This document shows positions 6,096-13,471 of a DNA stretch of 13,471 bases, piece after piece; position 1 is the first letter of the stretch, and each line of letters opens with the position of its first letter. A program made the translations under genes and the position numbers. Under the pieces are notes generated by a model. The model ran no database searches, had not been told where the DNA came from, and saw nothing but the letters and a program-made list of their open reading frames with translations. The stretch spans positions 1-13,471 of the forward strand of contig CAYQAE010000045.1 in assembly GCA_964415445.1 (NCBI GenBank), written 5' to 3'. Origin of the DNA: CAYQAE01 sp964415445 [NCBI: uncultured archaeon]. GTDB taxonomy: Archaea > CAYQAE01.

Positions 6096-6734
6096 ATGAA
6101 TAAAAATACAATTTTAAATACTATTAAAATAATAAAAGGATTTGACAGAAACACTCCCAAATCTCAAATTCCAGATGGTTTTACTCATATTCATAAAGAG
6201 ATATTTAGATATGGTGATATCATTATAAAAGGAACAAATTATCATAAAAACAAAGATAATTATCATTATTTATTTATTAACGAAGCTTATTGGCTAGAAT
6301 ATTTCCAAAAATATGATTTTGTTCCCCGTTTTTACGGTAAATACTTAATTGAAAATGATATATTTCTGGTAATAGAATATTTTACAGGAAAAGATTTGAG
6401 CAAAATTAATATATTTAAAAAAATGTTGATTAATAAACAAAGCATTAAATTTCAATTATTAAAAATATTAGAAGTTTTAAAATCTGAAAATGTTACGCAT
6501 AAAGATTTGAGACCAGAAAACATCATTTTAACTAATAGTGGTGAAATTAAAATTATAGATTTTCAATTTTGTTCAAAAGTAGGCGAGGATTTAAAAACAA
6601 ATAACGAGAATCAATTAAGACATTATAAAAAGGCAATTAATAATGTTGGAGGCGATTATAGGTCGAAATATTATTCTATTAATTCATTAGAATGTGACGC
6701 TTATTCAATAAGTAAGATTCTTAAATATTTGTGA
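6096..6734 (+). CDS. Small protein-kinase-fold protein (WaaP/RfaY or RIO-like)
   Basis: This 212-residue protein keeps the core catalytic residues of the protein-kinase superfamily. They are a strand-3 lysine (K45 in DIIIKG), a helix-C glutamate (E63 in INEAYW), the hinge-like FLVIEYFTGKDL (90-101), the catalytic loop HKDLRPEN (135-142, with D137 and N142) and metal-binding D155 in IIDFQF. There is no obvious transmembrane segment. Small kinases of this type in glycan clusters usually phosphorylate a sugar, such as heptose in LPS core (WaaP/RfaY) or Kdo (KdkA). Phosphorylation of a glycan residue is therefore the best guess, with a regulatory protein kinase as the alternative. It starts three bases after the glycosyltransferase stop and has no Shine-Dalgarno. 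The glycine-rich loop is poorly conserved (about 31-42). Confidence 0.72.
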   Translation: MNKNTILNTIKIIKGFDRNTPKSQIPDGFTHIHKEIFRYGDIIIKGTNYHKNKDNYHYLFINEAYWLEYFQKYDFVPRFYGKYLIENDIFLVIEYFTGKDLSKINIFKKMLINKQSIKFQLLKILEVLKSENVTHKDLRPENIILTNSGEIKIIDFQFCSKVGEDLKTNNENQLRHYKKAINNVGGDYRSKYYSINSLECDAYSISKILKYL

Positions 6735-6773
6735 GCTAATATTTATTAATAATTGTTACTAATTATTTAACAT

Positions 6774-9518
6774 ATGAATGAACTAATCACTTTTATAATT
6801 TGGCAATCGGGAATTAATCATCTAAACCGATTATTATACGAGATTTCTCAGAAATTTGAGATTAAAAGCGTTTACAATCTCAGTTGGTCAAAAAAGGATA
6901 TCATCGACAATTTAAATAAATTATATCCTAATAGAGAATTTGATTATAATAGTCGTAAACTTTATGAATGTGGATTTAACAACGACAATATGCGTGTTTT
7001 TGTAATTATCGTTTTAGATAATACTCCAAATTATGAAGCAGATAAAAATTTAAACGCGATCATTTTTAAGAAAAAGGAAAGGAATAAACATCCAGAAAGC
7101 CAGAACTTTTTGCACTGCTCAGACAATGAAAGTGAAGCTTTTTATAATTTGAGAAGTCTTATAGATATTGACAAATCTGAATTTATGAGTCTTAAGAACC
7201 GTAAAACAATATTTTGTTATTGCGATATTTTAAAATATCCTCATAAAATTGTATGTTTCGAGGATAAAACTTTTGATTCCATTCAAGAAGTATTCGAAGT
7301 ATTGAATAGGAATGTAAGATGGACGGTTTTAAGGAATTGGGAGAAATTACCAGATATGCCGATAGATAAAAACCACGGCGACTTGGACATTCTCGTAGAT
7401 AAGTATTATAAAACCGTCGCTTTATTAAGAGCGAGAAAGCCTAAGCATATAAATAGCCAGTCTTACAGAGTGCATCATTATGTAAAAATAAAATCAAATA
7501 TTTTACCGGTTGATATAAGATATCTAGGCGATAATTATTACGATTTAAAATGGGAAATAAAACTTCTTAACAATAGAGTTTACTCGAAAGGATTTTATCG
7601 TTTAAATAATAAAGACTATTTTTGGTCGTTGTTTTATCACGCTTATATCCATAAGTTCAGCGTAAGTGACGAATATAAATATAAATTGAATAGGCTAGAA
7701 AAATACAGCGAAAGAAAAGAAAAAATCAATTATTTTATATCAAAACCTTATTACAATTTGAAATATTTGAACAAATTTATGAAAGAAGATAAATACGCTT
7801 ACACGAAACCAATTGATAAATCTGTGAGCATAAGATATCCAGAGTTTATAAAGCGCGTTATGTGCGTTATTAAGAAGAAAATAAATAATTTGAAAGTGTA
7901 TAATAAATTATATACTATGTTAATGAGAATAAATAATAGAATTAGCTTGAATAAAGAAATAAGAAATCTTTTAAAAAATGGTTTTTTAAGTGATAAAATA
8001 TTGATAAACGACGAGTATTTCGAAACGCTTACACGCAAATTTGATTATAAACACGAAAGCAAAATAAAATTAGTTATCGTATCGTATCTTCCAAACAAAA
8101 AAACAATTCCTTTATTGAAAATATGTATAGAATCAATTCTAAAGTTTACTGAAACACCATATGAATTATGGATAGTCGATAATAATTCGCCGATTAGAAA
8201 TTTGAAATGGCTTTTTGAATACGATAATATAAATTTGATATTGAACAGAACGTCGCCGAAGGAAAAGGGTAGCTACGCGAATGCGATTGGATTGGAAATA
8301 GCGACTAAAGTAATAGACCCGGATACAAAATACTTTATGACCTTGCATCAGGACACGGCTGTTTGCAAAAGAGGATGGTTAAAATATATGTTGTCTAAAT
8401 TTGATAACAATATTAGAGCGGTAGGCGTTAGAGAAAATAAAAGAAAATCAAGAGAAGGTCTACTACACGTTCTTGGTTACATAATTGATTATCAATTGTA
8501 TAAAAAATTAAATTTATCATTTATGCCAGAATTACCAAATATTGATGTTGGCGATAATGCAATTATTAGTCTTAAAAAAGCGGGATATGAAGTATTTGCC
8601 GCTCCAAATACAATTTGGGATAAAGGCTTGATTGATAAAATACCAGATCATTCATATTTAAAACATCTAAACGCTGATAGAAGTTTTGACGACGAAGGAG
8701 ACGTGTTTTTTTTACATCTCGGAAGAGGCGTTAAAAAAGCGTTGAGAAAGGGGAAATCAAATACGGATAAATCCATCAAGAAATGGATAAATACGTTAAA
8801 CGAAAATCTTTTTCCAGAATATGAGTTAGCAGAAAAAGCCGAAAAGAAATGTATTGCTTCTATTTCTTATTCTGTTAGACGTTTTTATGTCGATAAATTC
8901 TTTTTAGAAAATATGAATTTGTTTTCTGACGGCGATAGAATTTTAGATATAGGGGGTAAAAAAGAAAATAAAAGAGGATTGTTTGATATAGAACAATATA
9001 ACTTAAAAGTTGATTATGCGAACATTAGCAAAGACGCTAATCCCGATTATTTATGCGACGCCGCCGATATACCGGTTGAAGACAATTCATACGAAGGCGT
9101 TATATTAGCGGAAGTATTGGAACACGTAAGAGAACCTAAAGAAGTATTGGAGGAAGCGAGAAGGGTGTTAATACCGGGTGGAAGATTATTAATAACTGTT
9201 CCTTTTTTATTCCCTATTCACGCTGATCCCTACGACTACGGAAGATATACCGATTATTGGCTTAGCAAGAGGCTTGAGGAGTTAGGATTTGAAAATATAA
9301 AGATAGAACGGCAAGGCAATTATTATTCAGTTTTATCCAATAACTTTAAATTATTAGCTAACGAATATAATAAAATATCAACCTTGAAAAACTTTACTTT
9401 GAAGTATTTCAATTTATTATTGGCGAAACATTATTTTTTAAAAGGCAACAGAAAATCAACTGGCGAGAAATTTATTAATAGATTTACTACAGGATTTGGA
9501 ATAATTTGTGATAAATAG
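6774..9518 (+). CDS. Multidomain fusion: nucleotidyltransferase-like / GT2 glycosyltransferase / SAM methyltransferase
   Basis: This is a 914-residue protein with at least three recognisable modules. Residues 1-165 form a domain I cannot assign. Residues about 165-330 look like a nucleotidyltransferase-superfamily fold: TVLRNWEKLP (184-193), HGDLDILV with the paired acids D203/D205, and a possible third acid D247 in LPVDIRY. Residues about 432-670 are a GT2 (GT-A) glycosyltransferase: KLVIVSYLPN (432-441), IVDNNSP (467-473) and LHQD (524-527) at the DXD position. Residues about 700-870 are a class I methyltransferase: RILDIGG (722-728), KVDYANI (745-751), AEVLEHV (779-785) and LIPGGRLLITVPF (799-811). 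It may both extend the glycan and cap or methylate it, perhaps after nucleotidyl transfer. No stop or frameshift separates the modules. The start has no Shine-Dalgarno and follows a 39-base AT-rich gap. Confidence 0.82.
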   Translation: MNELITFIIWQSGINHLNRLLYEISQKFEIKSVYNLSWSKKDIIDNLNKLYPNREFDYNSRKLYECGFNNDNMRVFVIIVLDNTPNYEADKNLNAIIFKKKERNKHPESQNFLHCSDNESEAFYNLRSLIDIDKSEFMSLKNRKTIFCYCDILKYPHKIVCFEDKTFDSIQEVFEVLNRNVRWTVLRNWEKLPDMPIDKNHGDLDILVDKYYKTVALLRARKPKHINSQSYRVHHYVKIKSNILPVDIRYLGDNYYDLKWEIKLLNNRVYSKGFYRLNNKDYFWSLFYHAYIHKFSVSDEYKYKLNRLEKYSERKEKINYFISKPYYNLKYLNKFMKEDKYAYTKPIDKSVSIRYPEFIKRVMCVIKKKINNLKVYNKLYTMLMRINNRISLNKEIRNLLKNGFLSDKILINDEYFETLTRKFDYKHESKIKLVIVSYLPNKKTIPLLKICIESILKFTETPYELWIVDNNSPIRNLKWLFEYDNINLILNRTSPKEKGSYANAIGLEIATKVIDPDTKYFMTLHQDTAVCKRGWLKYMLSKFDNNIRAVGVRENKRKSREGLLHVLGYIIDYQLYKKLNLSFMPELPNIDVGDNAIISLKKAGYEVFAAPNTIWDKGLIDKIPDHSYLKHLNADRSFDDEGDVFFLHLGRGVKKALRKGKSNTDKSIKKWINTLNENLFPEYELAEKAEKKCIASISYSVRRFYVDKFFLENMNLFSDGDRILDIGGKKENKRGLFDIEQYNLKVDYANISKDANPDYLCDAADIPVEDNSYEGVILAEVLEHVREPKEVLEEARRVLIPGGRLLITVPFLFPIHADPYDYGRYTDYWLSKRLEELGFENIKIERQGNYYSVLSNNFKLLANEYNKISTLKNFTLKYFNLLLAKHYFLKGNRKSTGEKFINRFTTGFGIICDK

Positions 9519-9526
9519 AGGAATAT

Positions 9527-10531
9527 ATGGATAAAGAAAGCAAATGGATAAGATTTAAAAAAGATCAATTATTTGAATATAAAACACAGGTATTTTTTAC
9601 TAAATATTTGAAAATGATAGATTACGATCCAAGACCATTTGTAAGGGCGCTAAAAAACAATAATTATATAAAAGGTATTTATATCATCTGTAAAGATTTG
9701 ATATTAGAGTTATTGTTTTTTCTTTATAATCTGCGTTCAGAAGATAAAATAAAATTAGACAGACCAATATTTATGATAGGTTTGCCTCATTCAGGTACGA
9801 CAATTTCTATGAAATTATTTGCAAAACATCCAGATGTAAATAATTTTTCTGAAATGAATACTTTATTTCATACTGACGACTATTTAGATATGAAAAATGA
9901 AGAACATCATAAAAATGAAAATCATTGTAATCCTAAAGTAAGAAAAAGATTAAAAAGCAAATTGCAATTTTACAATTGGCTACATGGTAACAAGCCTAGA
10001 GTATTTAATAAGAATCCGAATAACACAGTCACGCCTACTTTTTTGAAAAAGTGCTTTCCCGACTGTTACATAATACATGTTATACGAGACGGTAGAGCCG
10101 TAGTGAATTCTTTGATGCATGGTTTACCCGACGTCGTAGAGACTTTCGATAGATATAAACCGCCCAATGAAAGAGTTAATCCTTATCCGGGCGTAAGACC
10201 TATAAATTGGAAATTACATTTAGACCAAGATCCGATAATACAACACGCAAAGCAGTGGAATGAATGCATAAGTTACATTGAAAGTGTAAAAGAAATATTA
10301 TTGCCAAATTATATTGAAGTTAAATATGAGGATTTGTGTGCAAATCCGCGAAGGATTATTTGCGAATTATGGAAAAAGTGCGGTTTAAATGTTTTAGAAG
10401 GATATTTAAAAGAACTTCCTGAAACTTTAACGAGTAGGAATTATAAGTATAAATTAAATCTATCTGTTTATAAACAAAAAGATATAACCGAGATAATGAA
10501 AATAAATCTAAATAAGTTGAATTATGAATAA
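9527..10531 (+). CDS. Sulfotransferase (PAPS-dependent), first of two
   Basis: This 334-residue protein has the two PAPS-binding signatures of the sulfotransferase family. The 5'-phosphosulfate loop is MIGLPHSGTT (residues 83-92). The 3'-phosphate-binding motif is IHVIRDGRAVVNS (183-195), with R187 and S195. KYEDLCANP (266-274) is the usual following block, and NKNP (161-164) sits where a substrate loop is expected. The first 75 residues include a hydrophobic stretch (about 48-68: IYIICKDLILELLFFLY) that could associate with membrane but is interrupted by charges. It likely sulfates a sugar hydroxyl of the surface glycan. Its AGAGGA Shine-Dalgarno overlaps the upstream stop. The 3' end overlaps the next gene by eight bases. 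An N-terminal part unlike typical bacterial sulfotransferases suggests a polysaccharide-specific subfamily. Confidence 0.85.
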   Translation: MDKESKWIRFKKDQLFEYKTQVFFTKYLKMIDYDPRPFVRALKNNNYIKGIYIICKDLILELLFFLYNLRSEDKIKLDRPIFMIGLPHSGTTISMKLFAKHPDVNNFSEMNTLFHTDDYLDMKNEEHHKNENHCNPKVRKRLKSKLQFYNWLHGNKPRVFNKNPNNTVTPTFLKKCFPDCYIIHVIRDGRAVVNSLMHGLPDVVETFDRYKPPNERVNPYPGVRPINWKLHLDQDPIIQHAKQWNECISYIESVKEILLPNYIEVKYEDLCANPRRIICELWKKCGLNVLEGYLKELPETLTSRNYKYKLNLSVYKQKDITEIMKINLNKLNYE

Positions 10532-11570
10532 AGCTTTACCAAGGGAGAGCATAAAAGATATTAAAAAACATTTGAATAATGTTCTAAAGGAAAGAGATAA
10601 TCTATTTCCTAAGAGAGATTTGAATAACACAAAAATTATGAATAATTTATTGGACGAATATATAGATTATATAATGTGTAATACTGATGCTACGTTTAAT
10701 ATAGATAAAAATTCTGTAAATAAAATAATGAGAGTAAAAGAGAATCCAATATTTATATGCGGCTTTATGAAAAGCGGCACCACATTATTATGCGAAATAT
10801 TAGACGGACATAAAAATTTAGTTGTTTTGCCCGGCGATTCCCGCTTCCTTAGTTTATCAAAAAATTTTTATACTGAAGTAAAAGATGATTTATGGATAAG
10901 ATATTGGCTTAAAAGAATGATTAATCCTGTTGGACAATATCCATTTTGGATTTTAGGGAAGGAAGATAAAAATTACATTAATTTTGCTAAATATTTAAGG
11001 TATTTTTTATCAATAATGAAAAACAACTACAAGGATAGATTTTTTTCAGTTGTTGCAGCTTATTATTGCGCTAATCCAAATAAAACACGGAATCCAAAAT
11101 ATTGGGTTGAAAAAACGACAAGAAACGAGTTCTGTTTAAATACTATTTTAAATTATTTCCCGAATGGAATATTTATACATATAGTCAGAAATATCCTGGA
11201 AACAGTTAATTCAATGAAAAAATATTATAGAGTTAGAAACTCGAAATGGAAATTCGTAGATACTTTGTATCAATTAAAAAAGAGCAGGTGTTATGCAAAT
11301 CATTATAGTGAAAAATATAAAGATAAATATTACGTTTTAAAATATGAAGATATTATTGCGAATAATATTGAATACTGCAATATATTAGAAAATACATTAA
11401 ATATTGAGAAGGACGATATTTTAACGAGACCTACTATTAATAAGATACCTGCTAAAACTAATTCGATGTTTAAAAATAGAATATCAAAAGGTAAAATAAT
11501 AAATTATAATAATACTATAATACTAAATAAAATTGAAAGAATCATTACTAAGTTGATTATTAATTTTTAA
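10524..11570 (+). CDS. Second sulfotransferase, divergent from the first
   Basis: This 348-residue protein carries FICGFMKSGTTLL (residues 77-89) as the 5'-phosphosulfate loop and IHIVRNILETVNSM (218-231) as the 3'-phosphate motif, with R222 and S230. Asn replaces the Asp seen in the neighbour's RDGR. WVEKTTRNE (194-202) and LKYEDIIAN (272-280) are further family blocks, and NSMFKNRISKG (313-323) resembles the C-terminal NSxF loop that contacts PAPS. Apart from these motifs it shows little resemblance to the preceding sulfotransferase, so the pair is not a recent duplication. Each probably targets a different hydroxyl or sugar. Its ATG lies inside the upstream gene (ATGAATAA overlap), consistent with translational coupling. 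It is very AT-rich and rich in Asn, Lys and Ile. Confidence 0.83.
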   Translation: MNKALPRESIKDIKKHLNNVLKERDNLFPKRDLNNTKIMNNLLDEYIDYIMCNTDATFNIDKNSVNKIMRVKENPIFICGFMKSGTTLLCEILDGHKNLVVLPGDSRFLSLSKNFYTEVKDDLWIRYWLKRMINPVGQYPFWILGKEDKNYINFAKYLRYFLSIMKNNYKDRFFSVVAAYYCANPNKTRNPKYWVEKTTRNEFCLNTILNYFPNGIFIHIVRNILETVNSMKKYYRVRNSKWKFVDTLYQLKKSRCYANHYSEKYKDKYYVLKYEDIIANNIEYCNILENTLNIEKDDILTRPTINKIPAKTNSMFKNRISKGKIINYNNTIILNKIERIITKLIINF

Positions 11571-11579
11571 ATAAGCTTT

Positions 11580-12617
11580 ATGAAAGTGTTCATAGATGGA
11601 AATGATAATATAAGGTGGAGTATTGAGTCGGATAGAAGCAACATTATAAATTCAATAAATCGTCTTGGTTTTAGAAGAACCGAATCTATTTTGTCAGCAG
11701 ATATTATTCATAATATTTGGTGGAACGCATTGTCAAAGAAAATTATGTTGTTTCAAAGATTTAAAAAGAATATTTTAGTTACCGCTTCTAATTTTATAGA
11801 TTTAGAATATGATAACTTCCAATTGAGGAGTGAATTTTATAAAATAAATAATATAGCTGATGGCTGGATTTCACCGAGTTTAAAACAAAAAAGAATATTA
11901 GAAAATTACGGCTTAAAAGTATTCTATCAACCTTTTTTTCTTGACTTGGATATTTTTAAGCCAATAGACGAAGAAACAGCAAAAAATAAAATCAATAATT
12001 ATTTCAACCTGCCTATAGAACTTATTAAAGACAAAATTGTTATATCTTCCTTTCAAAGAGACAGTTTAGGAGCGGACTTAAAAAAACCAAAATGGCAAAA
12101 AGGTCCGGAGCTATTAATATATTTGTTAAAAGATTTACCTAAAGATAAATATATTTTGTTATTAGCAGGACCGAGGAGGCATTTTGTAAGAAATGAGTGC
12201 AATAAGTATAATATACCTTATTTATTTGTTGGAAAAGAAACAAATGTGGATGATATAAAGACTAATACAATTGATATTAAGAATATGCCGCTTTTGTATT
12301 ATTTAACGGATATATATTTAGTTACATCGACTTCAGAAGGCGGTCCTAAAGCAGCAATGGAGGCGCCAGCAACAAAAACATTTATTATGAGTACCGACGT
12401 TGGTTTGACGCGTGAATTTATAAATGAAGAGTTTATATTTTCCGATAATGATAAATATAAAAGAGTTCTTAACAAGATTGTTAATGAATATGAATTGTTA
12501 TCAACAACAATTAAAACGGCCGTAGAAGAACAGTATAAAAGATGTTTGATGCTACTCAATAAAGAAAGTATGGATACGCGGTTATTAAAGATATATCAAG
12601 AATTATTAAATGAGTGA
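11580..12617 (+). CDS. GT4-type glycosyltransferase
   Basis: This 345-residue protein has the C-terminal GT-B half of GT4 enzymes. KWQKGPELLIYLLKDL (171-186) follows the interdomain strand VISSFQRDS (154-162), and YILLLAGPRRHFVRN (191-205) is the donor-side strand. SEGGPKAAMEAPA (252-264) supplies the classical E-x7-E pair (E253, E261). The N-terminal half has the WISPSLKQKRILENYG block (96-111), typical of the linker before the donor domain. The likely role is transfer of one sugar residue to the lipid-linked glycan, with linkage and donor unknown. It starts nine bases after the second sulfotransferase, without a visible Shine-Dalgarno. Its stop overlaps the next gene by eight bases (ATGAGTGA). 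Confidence 0.83.
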   Translation: MKVFIDGNDNIRWSIESDRSNIINSINRLGFRRTESILSADIIHNIWWNALSKKIMLFQRFKKNILVTASNFIDLEYDNFQLRSEFYKINNIADGWISPSLKQKRILENYGLKVFYQPFFLDLDIFKPIDEETAKNKINNYFNLPIELIKDKIVISSFQRDSLGADLKKPKWQKGPELLIYLLKDLPKDKYILLLAGPRRHFVRNECNKYNIPYLFVGKETNVDDIKTNTIDIKNMPLLYYLTDIYLVTSTSEGGPKAAMEAPATKTFIMSTDVGLTREFINEEFIFSDNDKYKRVLNKIVNEYELLSTTIKTAVEEQYKRCLMLLNKESMDTRLLKIYQELLNE

Positions 12618-13471
12618 TATAAATATTCACATATTATTTGATTTTAAAGAACTTCCTTGGGGCGGGGGCAATCAGTTTTTAAAAGCGTTAAAAGAAGAAT
12701 TTAAAAATAAAGGCATTTATACCGAAGATATTAAAAAAGCTAACATTATATTATTCAATAGTCATCATAACATATTGGAGGCGTTAAAAGTAAAATATAA
12801 ATATTCTAATAAGATATTTGTTCATCGCGTTGATGGTCCTGTTTCATTAATAAGGCAAAATGACAAAATAACCGACAAAATAATATTTATATTAAATGAT
12901 AAAATAGCCAACGGGACAATATTCCAATCAAATTGGAGCAAAAAGAAAATACAAGAATTAGGATTTGAAAACTTTGAAAACAACATTATTATTTTTAACG
13001 CCCCCAATTCAAGAATTTTTAATTGCAAGAATAGTAAAGAAAAAAGAAAAGAAGAAAAAAGAAAAATAATAGCTAATAGCTGGTCGGATAATTGGCGAAA
13101 AGGTTTTGATATTTATAAATACTTGGACGTAAATCTTGATATTTCAAAGTATGAAATGACGTTTGTCGGCAATAGTCCAGTTAAATTTAGTAATATTGAA
13201 CATATTAAACCGGTTTCAAGCAGAGAATTAGCCGATATATTGAGGGAGCATCATATTTATATAACTGCAAGTCGGAGCGACCCTTGTTCAAATTCATTGA
13301 TAGAAGCGATGCATTGCGGTCTTCCGGCGGTTTATTTGGAAGACGGCGGGCATCCCGAAATTGTAAACGGCGCCGGCGTTGGCTTTAAGAGTACGAACGA
13401 TGTAATTCCGGCTATTGAAACCTTAGCTAAAGATATAGAATATTATAAAAATAAAATAAATATACCGACTA
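12610..13471 (+). CDS. GT4-like glycosyltransferase (3'-partial)
   Basis: An open frame from ATG 12610 runs off the window end and gives 287 residues. The opening ILFDFKELPWGGGNQFLKAL (residues 8-27) is the N-terminal strand and glycine loop of GT-B enzymes. KIFVHRVDGPVSL (68-80) and ANGTIFQSNWSKKK (100-113) are blocks seen in GT4-like capsule enzymes. The donor half follows: NWRKGFDIY (161-169), then ITASRSDPCSNSLIEAMHCGLPAVY (218-242). There E232 is kept but the first glutamate of the E-x7-E pair is Asp224. EDGGHPEIV (244-252) follows. Perhaps 50 or so C-terminal residues lie beyond the window. The ATG overlaps the upstream stop (ATGAGTGA). A short purine-rich tandem repeat encodes KEKRKEEKRK between the two halves. 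Confidence 0.82.
   Translation, partial: MSDINIHILFDFKELPWGGGNQFLKALKEEFKNKGIYTEDIKKANIILFNSHHNILEALKVKYKYSNKIFVHRVDGPVSLIRQNDKITDKIIFILNDKIANGTIFQSNWSKKKIQELGFENFENNIIIFNAPNSRIFNCKNSKEKRKEEKRKIIANSWSDNWRKGFDIYKYLDVNLDISKYEMTFVGNSPVKFSNIEHIKPVSSRELADILREHHIYITASRSDPCSNSLIEAMHCGLPAVYLEDGGHPEIVNGAGVGFKSTNDVIPAIETLAKDIEYYKNKINIPT
13039..13068 (+). repeat. 15-base imperfect tandem repeat in the glycosyltransferase linker
   Basis: GAAAAAAGAAAA occurs at 13039-13050 and again at 13054-13065, a period of 15 bases, encoding EKRKE then EKRKI. It lies between the two Rossmann domains, where length changes in multiples of 15 would stay in frame. Confidence 0.5.

Noticed and set aside
9527-11570. Sulfotransferase pair as a recent tandem duplication
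   Set aside because: Outside the two PAPS-binding motifs and the KYED block the proteins do not align by eye, and no long DNA repeat is visible.
12822-13028. Minus-strand ORF opposite the last glycosyltransferase
   Set aside because: The + strand frame in this interval encodes conserved GT-B blocks (FVHRVDGPVS, FQSNWSKKK). The opposite frame has no recognisable features.

Overview
The window is part of a cell-surface polysaccharide (O-antigen, capsule or exopolysaccharide) biosynthesis locus. Every supported gene lies on the + strand, packed with gaps of a few bases or short overlaps, so it reads as one long transcription unit. The organism is most likely a member of the Bacteroidota/Ignavibacteriota group. 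The first gene is a NusG-paralogue antiterminator of the UpxY type that commonly heads such operons there, the DNA is strongly AT-rich, and most starts lack a clear Shine-Dalgarno sequence. This placement is inference and is not secure below phylum-group level.

Region 1 (1-652): an UpxY/RfaH-like elongation factor, missing only its first few codons, followed by a 157-base leader. The leader holds three small hairpins and a stretch resembling the enterobacterial ops element.

Region 2 (653-5093): the sugar-nucleotide block. It contains a sugar-1-phosphate nucleotidylyltransferase, an NAD-dependent SDR epimerase/dehydratase, a SAM methyltransferase, a LegC-family PLP aminotransferase and a sugar N-formyltransferase. 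Directly after the formyltransferase stop lies the C-terminal remnant of a hexapeptide-repeat acyltransferase. Together these suggest an activated sugar that is oxidised or epimerised, aminated and N-formylated, with the remnant hinting at an earlier N-acetylated product. A UDP-sugar 4,6-dehydratase is not visible in the window.

Region 3 (5094-13471): the assembly and decoration block. It contains a GT4 glycosyltransferase with a striking G9 tract in its active-site coding region, a small eukaryotic-like/WaaP-like kinase, and a 914-residue fusion (unknown N-terminal domain, nucleotidyltransferase-like domain, GT2 glycosyltransferase, SAM methyltransferase). Two dissimilar sulfotransferases follow, then two more GT4-type glycosyltransferases, the last cut by the window edge. 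The predicted product is a glycan that may be sulfated, methylated, phosphorylated and N-formylated.

Base composition is a mosaic. The antiterminator, the nucleotidylyltransferase and much of region 3 are CpG-rich for such AT-rich DNA. The block from about 1351 to about 5570 is CpG-poor, most extremely in the formyltransferase. This fits an exchanged cassette. No intergenic stretch exceeds 300 bases, and I see no tRNA, rRNA, CRISPR array or insertion sequence.
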